From the IMG/VR virus record IMGVR_UViG_3300032236_001304, positions 1-64,000 of that record: DNA of 64,000 bases, one strand, 5' to 3'. Origin of the DNA: a virus. Position 1 is the first letter of the stretch; each line of letters opens with the position of its first letter. The notes beneath the pieces were generated by a model that saw nothing but the letters and a program-made list of their open reading frames with translations, was not told where the DNA came from and did not search any database. The position numbers and the translations under genes are program-made. Shown one piece after another: positions 42,397 to 51,009 of the stretch.

Positions 42397-43629
42397 ATGG
42401 CAACTTTAGGTACAAATACCGGAACACAATTAACCAATGATTTAGCAACGTATCTTAACCAACAGAAACAAAATGCTAATGGTACATTAGATACAACTCA
42501 ATTGGCGGCAATCATTAACAACTATCTTACAACAGGTGAGAAGTTAGTAATGGAAACAGGTACAACTACAAATTCAGTATATAAAGCATTTAACACAACT
42601 GATGTAGTACCTGCTAAAAATGAAATCGTAACAACTGGTATATTTAGTAATGGTAGTGGTAGCTTAAGCCAATTTTTTACAAGTTCTACATCAAATGTAG
42701 CTGGTAATGGTTTAAAATTTTATTCTGGTTCAGTTACTTCACCTTATTATTATAATGTATATGCATCATCTGCATCTACTGCTCCAGTTGAATTTTCAGT
42801 AGGATATGGTCATATTAGTGGTGCAGGTGTGCCAAATACAGCAGCAGATCCTAATTCAACTTTAGCTACTAAAGCTACTTATTTTCAATATAGAGCGTTA
42901 TTAACTGATACTGGTGAAAATTATTTTACATTTTATTCTGGTAGTACATTAGATGGATATTCATCAAACGATATTTATTTTATTAATTTAAGTAGAGCAA
43001 ATTACAGAGAAAGAATGGATGCAGGTAACTGGGAAATTCATTTGAGTGGCTCTAAAGGTATTTATACATTCATAGACAATAGTGGTGAAAAATTCAACAC
43101 AGTAAATAGTGGTACAAACGAATTTAATATCGTAAGTGGTACATTGAATTTAGGAACTACAAATCCAGCAACAATTGCTTCAGTTACAGCATCTAATGGA
43201 CAAGGATTTGGTAAATTCTATCCTGATTATGGTATTTTAGTATTCAACCCAACTGCATTAAGTGCTAGTGTTGGTGGTGAATTAGGTGGTTCTACTCAAT
43301 CTTCTTCATATGATTATTCACAAAACGATTTCTTAAATGCAATTAGTGGTGGTGCATATTTTGAAGCAAGAAGAATTGAAAACGTATCAACTGCACACTA
43401 TTTTGTAAGAGTTAATAACAGAGAATTCAATTTTTCAAATAACCCTACTTATACTGATGCTACTGGTTCATTTATTGAGCCTACTTTTACAACAGATCCT
43501 TTAACTTATATTACAACCGTTGGATTGTTTAACGATGCAAACGAAATGATTGCAGTTGCTAAAACATCTCAACCAATAGCTAAATCTTTCAGTAAAGAAT
43601 TATTATTGAAAGTTAAATTAGATTTCTAA
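42397..43629 (+). CDS. Virion protein (410 aa), paralogue of the next gene at its C-terminus
   Basis: The product is Ser/Thr/Gly/Asn-rich and beta-predicted, as in fibre or decoration proteins. Its C-terminus (YITTVGLFNDANEMIAVAKTSQPI) matches that of the next protein (YITTIGLYDENMDMVAIAKLATPV), so both share a terminal domain. It is followed by a strong terminator, marking the end of this structural transcript. Confidence 0.55.
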   Translation: MATLGTNTGTQLTNDLATYLNQQKQNANGTLDTTQLAAIINNYLTTGEKLVMETGTTTNSVYKAFNTTDVVPAKNEIVTTGIFSNGSGSLSQFFTSSTSNVAGNGLKFYSGSVTSPYYYNVYASSASTAPVEFSVGYGHISGAGVPNTAADPNSTLATKATYFQYRALLTDTGENYFTFYSGSTLDGYSSNDIYFINLSRANYRERMDAGNWEIHLSGSKGIYTFIDNSGEKFNTVNSGTNEFNIVSGTLNLGTTNPATIASVTASNGQGFGKFYPDYGILVFNPTALSASVGGELGGSTQSSSYDYSQNDFLNAISGGAYFEARRIENVSTAHYFVRVNNREFNFSNNPTYTDATGSFIEPTFTTDPLTYITTVGLFNDANEMIAVAKTSQPIAKSFSKELLLKVKLDF

Positions 43630-43676
43630 AATATTGTTTGAAAGTATCGTAGAACAAAAATCAAACAACATAAACT

Positions 43677-43708
43677 AACCCAACCTTAAAAAAGTTGGGT
43701 TTTTGTTT
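43677..43708 (+). terminator. Rho-independent terminator in the tail module
   Basis: AACCCAAC (43677-43684) pairs with GTTGGGTT (43694-43701) across a 9-base loop and is followed by TTTGTTT. A candidate late promoter lies 7 bases downstream, so transcription is stopped and restarted here. Confidence 0.85.
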
Positions 43709-43714
43709 AATAAG

Positions 43715-43723
43715 ATATTTATA
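43715..43723 (+). promoter_or_regulatory. Candidate late promoter element directly after a terminator
   Basis: An exact ATATTTATA lies between the terminator and the ATG at 43731 (7 bases away). A gene directly downstream of a strong terminator needs its own promoter, which makes this the best-supported example of the motif. Confidence 0.65.
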
Positions 43724-43730
43724 ATAGATT

Positions 43731-44783
43731 ATGTTAAAACACATTCAAAAATCCGATATTAATTTACGACCATTTAAGGTTTATAAATCGTTTGGTGCAA
43801 ATGAAACGGATTATCCAGTAGCAATTGCAGAAGAATCTAGTGATTTAGGATATACTGATGATACTATTTTAGAAAGAAAGACATTATATCATAGAATAAA
43901 AACTATGTATTATAATGGTGATAATGCATTAAATCCATTTTTATCATACGGAACATTTAAACCAACTTATAGTAATTTAGAATCTGCAAAACAACGTTCT
44001 TTAAAAGATAGAGCATTGGTTTTAAAAATTCCACAAATTAAATTTGGTGAAGAAATAAAACCAGGTTCGATTAATTTATTAAATAATGATTTAAATGAAA
44101 TAATATATGATGATTCATATGGTAATTTAAGTTCAAATTATAATTCATATGAATTATTAAAGTTTGATATAGAAAATGCAGATTTTTGGTTTTACGATGC
44201 TGATTCACAGATTGTTAAAACTAAAATAATATATTGTGATGTTGAAGTGGGAGAATTATTAATAGCAACTTTAAATTCTATACAAGAAACTGTTTTTATA
44301 TTATTAAGAGTAGATGTAGAACTTGCAAAAATTTCATTTTTAGGAACATTTAAACATACTGATTTAAATTTATCTATTATTGGAAATGTTATTTATTCAC
44401 ATGGTGTTATTATATTAACAAGAGACACCGGTATAAATGAAGCAAGAGAAAATTCATTACAACAATATACGTTAGAATATAAATCTACGAATACTATTTA
44501 TGAAAATGAAATATTATTAGTAGTAGGTGAGGATGAATTTAATGTATCTACAAATAAAAGTTCACAAATAGAAATAGATGGTTCAATGTTCCAATCTCCA
44601 TTATTTGCAGAATATGAGTATAGTTCATCCGTAGATCCAATTGGTTCTTATTTAGCACCTTATATAACCACCATTGGTTTATATGATGAGAATATGGATA
44701 TGGTAGCAATTGCTAAGTTGGCAACACCTGTAAAATCGACACCAGACCTACCTGTAAATTTCTTAGTAAGATTTGATACTTAA
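43731..44783 (+). CDS. Virion protein, paralogue of the gene at 42397 (350 aa)
   Basis: The C-terminal ~50 residues match those of the preceding protein (PYITTIGLYDENMDMVAIAKLA versus TYITTVGLFNDANEMIAVAKTS). The N-terminal part differs and is rich in Tyr/Asn. Homologous proteins in T4-like marine phages are annotated only as virion structural. A terminator/promoter pair separates the two paralogues, so their levels may differ. Confidence 0.55.
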   Translation: MLKHIQKSDINLRPFKVYKSFGANETDYPVAIAEESSDLGYTDDTILERKTLYHRIKTMYYNGDNALNPFLSYGTFKPTYSNLESAKQRSLKDRALVLKIPQIKFGEEIKPGSINLLNNDLNEIIYDDSYGNLSSNYNSYELLKFDIENADFWFYDADSQIVKTKIIYCDVEVGELLIATLNSIQETVFILLRVDVELAKISFLGTFKHTDLNLSIIGNVIYSHGVIILTRDTGINEARENSLQQYTLEYKSTNTIYENEILLVVGEDEFNVSTNKSSQIEIDGSMFQSPLFAEYEYSSSVDPIGSYLAPYITTIGLYDENMDMVAIAKLATPVKSTPDLPVNFLVRFDT

Positions 44784-44786
44784 TAT

Positions 44787-45488
44787 ATGATTAAAATTTA
44801 TTATCATGTTTTTGCAAAAAATGGTGTTATTGATATTTTAAATGAACACTTTGAATTAATTGAAAAATATTTTAATTTTGAATACGAATTAAACATTGGA
44901 ATTTGTTACGATACTGAAAATAATTTACCAGAAGTTACTGAGTATTTAAATAATAAAAAATGTATAATAAGAAATACAGCGTCTGCAAAGGATTTGACTT
45001 CTGAATGGGTTACTTTAAATTTAATAGAGGGTGATAAACCTACATTTGCAGATGATGATATTATTTTATATTTACATACAAAAGGAATTACAAGAATTAA
45101 TGATGACTTGTATGATAATGTTTGTTCTTGGAGACAAATGTTAAATTATTTTTTATTAGAAAGGATTAATGATATATTAGTAATTTTTAATAATACAGAT
45201 TATAATATGTATTGTATTAGTAAACATAGTTATAATTCCGAATTAGAACCTGAACATTTTCATATGAATGGTAATTTTTGTGCATTAAAAGGTAAATATG
45301 TTAAAACCATAGATACCACATTAGGTAACAGATCTGCAAAAAATGATGTTGAAAATAGATTTTGGCAAATGGGGTTGGATAGAAATCTATATGAAGCATA
45401 TCCATTAAGAGGTAATATTGATTTTTATCATAGTTACTTTAAAAGAAAAGATTATGAAATAAAAGGAAAAACTATTATATTTATATAA
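44787..45488 (+). CDS. Glycosyltransferase-like protein (233 aa)
   Basis: The segment DDIILYLHTKGITR (about 91-104), then SWRQMLNYFLLERI and HFHMNGNFCALKGKYV, matches a family of bacterial/phage glycosyltransferases with a conserved LHTKG...W...ML.YFL...NG.F pattern, often in polysaccharide or virion-glycan loci. It follows a virion gene by 3 bases, so the product may modify a tail protein. The very end of the gene contains an ATATTTATA motif. Confidence 0.55.
   Translation: MIKIYYHVFAKNGVIDILNEHFELIEKYFNFEYELNIGICYDTENNLPEVTEYLNNKKCIIRNTASAKDLTSEWVTLNLIEGDKPTFADDDIILYLHTKGITRINDDLYDNVCSWRQMLNYFLLERINDILVIFNNTDYNMYCISKHSYNSELEPEHFHMNGNFCALKGKYVKTIDTTLGNRSAKNDVENRFWQMGLDRNLYEAYPLRGNIDFYHSYFKRKDYEIKGKTIIFI
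45477..45485 (+). promoter_or_regulatory. Candidate late promoter element inside a gene end
   Basis: An exact ATATTTATA lies in the last codons of the glycosyltransferase gene, 14 bases before the ATG at 45500. Confidence 0.45.
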
Positions 45489-45499
45489 AACAAAACACA

Positions 45500-45712
45500 A
45501 TGGCAATTATAGACACATACAATAAAAGTGGAATAGCAGCAAAAATTGATAATAATGCTAAAACAGCAGGATTTAAGGCTAACGAACAACAAGGTGATCC
45601 TTCACAATTTGATTTAAGTGCAACTACTTTAGATAAAAAAGATTTAAACGGAAATGCAACCGCTCCTTATACTCCTAAGAAGACGTATGAAGATGTTACT
45701 CCTAGAAAATAA
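45500..45712 (+). CDS. Small protein of unknown function (70 aa)
   Basis: The 70-residue product is Ala/Asn/Thr/Lys-rich with no hydrophobic core (KIDNNAKTAGFKANEQQGD, PYTPKKTYEDVTPRK), so it is probably extended or disordered. It follows a late-promoter-like motif and precedes the endonuclease gene by 2 bases. It could be a minor virion or DNA-associated protein. Confidence 0.5.
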   Translation: MAIIDTYNKSGIAAKIDNNAKTAGFKANEQQGDPSQFDLSATTLDKKDLNGNATAPYTPKKTYEDVTPRK

Positions 45713-45714
45713 TA

Positions 45715-46119
45715 ATGGCAAAAAAAGTTACAAAAAAAGGTTGGGTAGCAAAAAAGAATGGTTTTAAAAGTGGTTTAGAAGATACCGTTTCCCAACAAAT
45801 AGAAAGTAAAGGAATTAAAGTAGAATATGAAACAGAGGAAGTTAAATATATCATCCCTGCTTCACCTCACACTTATCATCCTGATTTTAAGTTACCTAAT
45901 GGTATCAGGGTAGAAACGAAAGGTAGATTTGTATTAGCTGATAGAAAGAAACATATATTAGTTAAAGAACAAAATCCTCAATTAGATATTCGTTTCGTAT
46001 TTACCAATTCAAAGAACAAAATCAACAAAAAATCCAAAACTACCTATGCAGATTGGTGTGAAAAGAATGGATTTAAGTATGCCGATAAGGTAATACCAGA
46101 CGAATGGTTTACCGAATAA
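45715..46119 (+). CDS. Endonuclease I, T7 gp3-like Holliday-junction resolvase
   Basis: E22, D57, E67 and K69 (LEDT, HPDF, VETKG) have exactly the spacing of the T7 endonuclease I catalytic residues E20, D55, E65, K67. Other family landmarks are YIIPASPHTYHPDFKLPNG and TTYADWCEKNGF, and the length (134) is close to that of T7 gp3. The enzyme cuts four-way junctions and branched DNA. T4 itself uses the unrelated gp49, so this is a replacement of function. Gene order (endonuclease, primase, recombination nuclease) suggests a DNA replication/recombination unit. Confidence 0.85.
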   Translation: MAKKVTKKGWVAKKNGFKSGLEDTVSQQIESKGIKVEYETEEVKYIIPASPHTYHPDFKLPNGIRVETKGRFVLADRKKHILVKEQNPQLDIRFVFTNSKNKINKKSKTTYADWCEKNGFKYADKVIPDEWFTE

Positions 46120-46151
46120 TTTGGTAAATTCAACTATTTTCCGTATATTTG
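46120..46151 (+). promoter_or_regulatory. Host-type promoter before the primase gene
   Basis: TTTG at 46120-46123, 20 bases, then TATATTTG at 46144-46151 is an exact Bacteroidetes consensus. The -7 box ends 4 bases before the ATG, so the transcript would be leaderless or nearly so. Confidence 0.8.
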
Positions 46152-46155
46152 ATAT

Positions 46156-47157
46156 ATGGAGATAATACAACTATTTGATAAATACATTGGACCAAGCAAA
46201 GCTCTTAAGAAAAATGAGCATGCATATCATTGTCCTTTCTGTCATCATCACAAACCAAAACTACAAATAAACGATAAAACCCATAAGTTCCATTGTTGGA
46301 CTTGTAATGCGGGTGGTAATCTTATGTATTTGGGTAAAAAAATTGGAATGGGTGAATTAGACCTAACTGATTTATATGCTAGATGTGGAATGAGTGAAGA
46401 GGTTAGACAGAAATTAAAAGAAGATTGGGGTGGTTCTATTAAAGAATTATTAGATAAAATTACAGCAGAACAAGAAGAAGAACAAGCTGAAAACACATCA
46501 CAATTATTTTTACCACCTGAATTTAAATCAGCATTAGAACTAAAAATAGATAAGAAAAATCCAATTGAAGGACATGCAATAAAATATCTTAAAGAAAGAG
46601 GTATAACTAAAAAACATATCATTAGATATAACATTGGATTTTGTCAAAAAGGATTATATGCAGGTAGAGTTATTATTCCATCATATGATAGTAGAAATCA
46701 ATTAAATTATTTTATAGCAAGAAGTATATTTCCTGATGAGAAACAAAAATACAAAAATCCTCCTGTTTCTAAAGATGTTATAGTATTTTCTAATCAAATT
46801 GACTGGAAACAACCTATCACTTTATGTGAGGGAGTATTTGATGCAATTGCTTTGAAAAGAAATGCTATTCCATTATTAGGTAAATTTGTTCAAAAAACCT
46901 TAATGGGTGCTATTAAAAATACTAACCCAGATGTGTATATTTGTTTAGATTCGGATGCACAAGAAGATGCAATGGTATTATATAACAAAATAAAACCATA
47001 TGTAAAGTCGGTGAAAAACATTAAGTTAGATGGTAAGGATGCGGGTGAAAATAGTTTCCAAAATATTTTGAAATATCAGAAAAATTCCGTAACTTTAAGT
47101 TGGGAAAGCGTATTAAGAGAAAAACTATATAATATAAGTTCTTCTATATTAAAATAA
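46156..47157 (+). CDS. DNA primase (CHC2 zinc finger and TOPRIM)
   Basis: The N-terminus carries a zinc finger C26-x2-C29...C47-x2-C50 (HCPFCHHH, HCWTCNAGG). A TOPRIM domain has E225 in LCEGVFDA and D265-x-D267 in CLDSDAQ, with KLDGKDAGE as the third motif. It therefore makes RNA primers for lagging-strand synthesis. At 333 residues it is about the size of phage T4 gp61 rather than of DnaG (~600). No helicase is fused to it. It has its own consensus host-type promoter and precedes the recombination nuclease by 7 bases. Confidence 0.88.
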   Translation: MEIIQLFDKYIGPSKALKKNEHAYHCPFCHHHKPKLQINDKTHKFHCWTCNAGGNLMYLGKKIGMGELDLTDLYARCGMSEEVRQKLKEDWGGSIKELLDKITAEQEEEQAENTSQLFLPPEFKSALELKIDKKNPIEGHAIKYLKERGITKKHIIRYNIGFCQKGLYAGRVIIPSYDSRNQLNYFIARSIFPDEKQKYKNPPVSKDVIVFSNQIDWKQPITLCEGVFDAIALKRNAIPLLGKFVQKTLMGAIKNTNPDVYICLDSDAQEDAMVLYNKIKPYVKSVKNIKLDGKDAGENSFQNILKYQKNSVTLSWESVLREKLYNISSSILK

Positions 47158-47164
47158 ACAATAA

Positions 47165-50100
47165 ATGAATAAATTAAAAAGAATTTATCACATTGCAGAC
47201 ATTCACATTAGAAATCTAAAAAGACACCAGGAATATAGAGAGGTATTTGATAGATTATTTAATGACATAAAAAACAGGGGAACTGAAGATTCCCTTATTT
47301 ATTTAGCGGGGGATTTGGCTCACGCAAAATTAGAAATGTCACCGGAGCTTCTTAACGAAATAAATTATTTTCTTAAGAAATGTTGTGAATTATGTCCTAC
47401 CATATTAATCGCTGGTAATCATGATTGTAATTTGAATAATGCTGGTAGATTAGATGTATTGAGTCCAATTGTAGAAGCATTAGATTTACCTAATTTAACT
47501 TATTTAAGAAATACTCAAAGTTATACCTATGGGGGTGTAAGATTTGATACTTTCTCTATTTTTGATGAGAAAGAAAATTGGGTATTTGAACCATTAACAT
47601 CTGATACTAAAAATATTGCATTGTTTCATGGACCTGTATTAGATGCAACTACTGATGTTGGTTATACAATTTCATCTCGTCATTTTACATCAGAAATGTT
47701 TGATGGATATGATTTAGCCCTATTAGGTGATATCCATAAAAGACAAACTATGATTTCACCTAAAGGTTGTAAAGTAGTTTATCCAGGTTCTTTGATTCAA
47801 CAAAATCATGGTGAAGCATTAGATAAACATGGTTATGCTATTTGGAATATGGATGATTTATCAGTTGAATATGTAGATGTTCAAAATGATTATGGTTATT
47901 ATACTTTACATGTTGAGAATGGTATAGTACCTGATGTAACTGATATGCCTCAGAAACCTCGTCTTAGAGTGTTTGTATCTAAAACCGATGCAGCAGATAT
48001 TAAGAGAGTTACTACTGAAATTAAAAAGAAATATAAAGTAGATGAGTTTACTATTACTCGTACCGACACTTTAGCTCGTTTAAGGACGGGTAATAAGGAT
48101 GGTAAGTTGAATGTAGGTAATGTGAACGATCCTCAATACCAAGCTGGTCTTATTAAAGATTACTTAGGTAGAAACTATATGTTGGATGATGAAACATTGG
48201 GTAAGATTGAGGACTTGAACAATAAACTAAACAAAAGATTAAATGATGATGATTTAGTTAAGAACATAGCTTGGAAACCAATTCGTTTTGAGTTTGATAA
48301 TATGTTCAGTTATGGAGAAGATAATATCGTTAACTTTGAAAATATGAAAGGGTTAATGGGTGTGTTCGCTCCAAACGCAAGTGGTAAATCTTCTTTGTTT
48401 GATGCATTATCATTTTGTATATTTGATAAGAGTAGTAGAGCTTTCAAAGCAGCTAACATTCTAAACAATCGTAAAACATCATTTAATTGTAAGTTAGAGT
48501 TCGATATCAATGATGAAAGATTTTTTATTGAAAGAACCGCTAAAACAAGTAAGAAAGGTGATTCAGTTAAATGTGATGTAAACTTTTGGAAAATAGAAGG
48601 TGATGAAATTGTAAACCTAAATGGTGATGAACGTAGAGGAACTGATAAAGTAATTGAATCTTATTTAGGTAAATATGAAGATTTTGTTTTAACTGCATTA
48701 TCTTTACAAGGAAACAATTCTCTATTCATTGATAAATCTCAATCAGAAAGAAAGGATTTATTAGCTCAATTTATGGGTATTAATGTCTTTGATAAGTTAT
48801 ATGACTTAGCAAGTGAAGATATTAAAGAAGTTCAGGTTTTATTAAGAAATTTTAAGAGAACAGATTTTACATCAGAGTTGGCAACAGCAGAAAGTAAATT
48901 AGAATTATTAAAAGATGATTACGAAGAATTTGAAATTGAGAAAGAACGTTATGAAGATAGACAAGATGAATTAAATGAACAAATAACTAATTTATCAGCT
49001 CAATTAGTTCCTATGGATGGTAATTTAGATATTAATGATTTGAATACCAAAAAACAACAATTACAAAATAGTTTAGAGGAATTAAAAGAATTAAGTATTA
49101 CCAAAGCTACAACTCTTAGTGATATTGTTGCTAAGGTAGTAGAACTAAAAAAATTATTAGCTGAAAAAGAAAATCCTAATGGTGTTAATATAGAAGTTGT
49201 ATATTCTAATTATCAAAAAGAACAAAAAGCATTAGTTGAAGCAACTAAAGTATATGATAATGCAAAATTACATTTAAGTTTAGCAAAAGAAAAGATTAAA
49301 CATTTGGATAATCATGAATATGACCCTAATTGTAAATTTTGTTGTGATAATACTTTTGTAAAAGATGCAATGAATGCAAAAAACACATTACCTCAAATAC
49401 AAGAGATAGTAAATCAAGCTATAATAGATTGTACTGGTATTCAACAAACATTGGATACTATGGAAGGTATAGAGGAACAATACAAAGAAGTAACGGAATT
49501 AAAAGCTAAAATACACAAAGGAGTACAAGCACATACAAATAAAACTTTAGAATTTAGTGGTATGGTTACTCAAAAAGAGTTATACGAAGCACAATTAACA
49601 GCAGTTGATTTAGATATTGAAAGATACTATGCCAACGAAGCAAACATTCAAAACAATGATTCTTTAGAGGAACAAATTGATATTAAGAAACAAGAATTAG
49701 CTGGAGTTAGTAAAGACCTAAGAGAGATAGCAACTAGATTATTAGAGTTAAATGGGCAGATAGTTCAAACACAATCTTACATTACATCAGTTACCGATAA
49801 GATGGCTGAAGCAAAAGATTTAGAAGAAAAGTTCCAAATCTACGAATACTATTTAGATGCAGTTAAAAGAGATGGTGTTTCATATGAATTGATTGCAAAG
49901 GCTCTACCAGTGATAGAAGGTGAGGTAAATAACATCTTACAACAAATTGTAGAGTTCGGTATCGTTTTTGATATGAGTGGTAAGAATGTGAACGCTAGGA
50001 TTGTTTATGAGGATCAGCATTGGCCATTAGAAATGTGTAGTGGTATGGAAAAGTTCGTTAGTGGATTGGCAATTAGAGTTGCACTTATTAATGTATGTAA

Positions 50101-50311
50101 CTTACCTCGTCCAAACTTTTTAGTAATTGATGAAGGATTTGGAACATTAGATAGTGATAACTTACAATCTATCTTTATGATGTTTGATTATCTTAAAACA
50201 CAATTTGATTTCATTAATATCATTTCTCACTTGGATGCAATGCGAGATGTAGTAGATACATTAGTTGAAATTAAAAAAATAGATGGGTTCTCACAAATAC
50301 AATATAAATAA
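47165..50311 (+). CDS. Fused Mre11-Rad50-type nuclease/ATPase (gp47-gp46 in one protein)
   Basis: Residues 1-~330 are a calcineurin-like phosphoesterase with D12-x-H14, G49-D50, G84-N-H-D87, H155 and G188-D-I-H191, the Mre11/SbcD/gp47 metal site. Residues ~370-1048 are a Rad50/SbcC/gp46-type ATPase: Walker A APNASGKS (402-409), long coiled coils on both sides of a zinc-hook CxxC (C723-x-x-C726), the signature CSGMEKFVSG and Walker B NFLVIDEGFGTLD (about 984-997). Bacterial SbcC/SbcD and T4 gp46/gp47 are separate polypeptides; here a single open frame joins them with the nuclease first. The complex processes DNA ends for recombination-dependent replication. Confidence 0.9.
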   Translation: MNKLKRIYHIADIHIRNLKRHQEYREVFDRLFNDIKNRGTEDSLIYLAGDLAHAKLEMSPELLNEINYFLKKCCELCPTILIAGNHDCNLNNAGRLDVLSPIVEALDLPNLTYLRNTQSYTYGGVRFDTFSIFDEKENWVFEPLTSDTKNIALFHGPVLDATTDVGYTISSRHFTSEMFDGYDLALLGDIHKRQTMISPKGCKVVYPGSLIQQNHGEALDKHGYAIWNMDDLSVEYVDVQNDYGYYTLHVENGIVPDVTDMPQKPRLRVFVSKTDAADIKRVTTEIKKKYKVDEFTITRTDTLARLRTGNKDGKLNVGNVNDPQYQAGLIKDYLGRNYMLDDETLGKIEDLNNKLNKRLNDDDLVKNIAWKPIRFEFDNMFSYGEDNIVNFENMKGLMGVFAPNASGKSSLFDALSFCIFDKSSRAFKAANILNNRKTSFNCKLEFDINDERFFIERTAKTSKKGDSVKCDVNFWKIEGDEIVNLNGDERRGTDKVIESYLGKYEDFVLTALSLQGNNSLFIDKSQSERKDLLAQFMGINVFDKLYDLASEDIKEVQVLLRNFKRTDFTSELATAESKLELLKDDYEEFEIEKERYEDRQDELNEQITNLSAQLVPMDGNLDINDLNTKKQQLQNSLEELKELSITKATTLSDIVAKVVELKKLLAEKENPNGVNIEVVYSNYQKEQKALVEATKVYDNAKLHLSLAKEKIKHLDNHEYDPNCKFCCDNTFVKDAMNAKNTLPQIQEIVNQAIIDCTGIQQTLDTMEGIEEQYKEVTELKAKIHKGVQAHTNKTLEFSGMVTQKELYEAQLTAVDLDIERYYANEANIQNNDSLEEQIDIKKQELAGVSKDLREIATRLLELNGQIVQTQSYITSVTDKMAEAKDLEEKFQIYEYYLDAVKRDGVSYELIAKALPVIEGEVNNILQQIVEFGIVFDMSGKNVNARIVYEDQHWPLEMCSGMEKFVSGLAIRVALINVCNLPRPNFLVIDEGFGTLDSDNLQSIFMMFDYLKTQFDFINIISHLDAMRDVVDTLVEIKKIDGFSQIQYK

Positions 50312-50319
50312 TATTTATA
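50311..50319 (+). promoter_or_regulatory. Candidate late promoter element
   Basis: An exact ATATTTATA starts at the last base of the fused-nuclease gene and lies 12 bases before the ATG at 50332. Confidence 0.5.
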
Positions 50320-50331
50320 TTAAATACTACT

Positions 50332-50991
50332 ATGTTTAATCAAAACTTATTTGATGAATTAAAAACCAAAGGGTTTTTAGAACTTAAATTAGAAAATTTA
50401 TTTCCAGATAGATTTGCAAAATTTGTAGAAATTTCTACAAAATTAAAAAAAACAAATTTTATTAATGCATGTCATACTGGGATAGATAATAATTGGTCAC
50501 ATAATGTACCATTTAATGAATTAGAAAAAATTAAAGAAAGAGGATTGAATAGTAATTCAATTTGGCAATTTTGGTTTTTTGATGGAAATTTAAATTTATA
50601 CATTTCACATGAAGATATTATATTTTTAAAAAAATTAATTACTGATATTCGTGATATTATTTATCCATTAGATGTTTTAAACGCCGATGGTAGAAACGAT
50701 GGTAATATAGAATTAACACTATATAATAAAGGTTGTTTTGTAGGTCCACATGAGGATGGTAATGGTGGAGATAAATTATGTAATCTTTTAATTTATTTAA
50801 ATGAAGATTATGAAGAAGGATTTGGTGGAGAAATTGTAATAAATGATAATATAATAAAACCATTATTAGGAAATATAGTAGTATTAGATTTCTTATATGT
50901 AAATCCAACACATTCTGTTAACACAATAGTAAAAGATGGGTTTAATAGATTTGCATTAATCACACCATTCTTTAAAAATGAATATTTATAA
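50332..50991 (+). CDS. 2-oxoglutarate/Fe(II) oxygenase 6 (219 aa)
   Basis: The Fe(II) ligands H140-x-D142 (PHED) and H194 (THSVN) and the 2-oxoglutarate Arg R206 (NRFAL) are visible, with CNLLIYLNEDYEEGFGGEI and NIVVLDFLYVNPTHSV giving the double-stranded beta-helix strands. It is a P4H-like oxygenase located between the recombination gene and the tail fibre, with a late-promoter motif on each side. It might hydroxylate a virion protein such as the adjacent fibre; this is speculation. Confidence 0.75.
   Translation: MFNQNLFDELKTKGFLELKLENLFPDRFAKFVEISTKLKKTNFINACHTGIDNNWSHNVPFNELEKIKERGLNSNSIWQFWFFDGNLNLYISHEDIIFLKKLITDIRDIIYPLDVLNADGRNDGNIELTLYNKGCFVGPHEDGNGGDKLCNLLIYLNEDYEEGFGGEIVINDNIIKPLLGNIVVLDFLYVNPTHSVNTIVKDGFNRFALITPFFKNEYL
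50982..50990 (+). promoter_or_regulatory. Candidate late promoter element
   Basis: An exact ATATTTATA overlaps the end of the oxygenase gene, 19 bases before the tail-fibre ATG at 51010. Confidence 0.5.
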
Positions 50992-51009
50992 AAAAGAATA
51001 TTCAATAAA

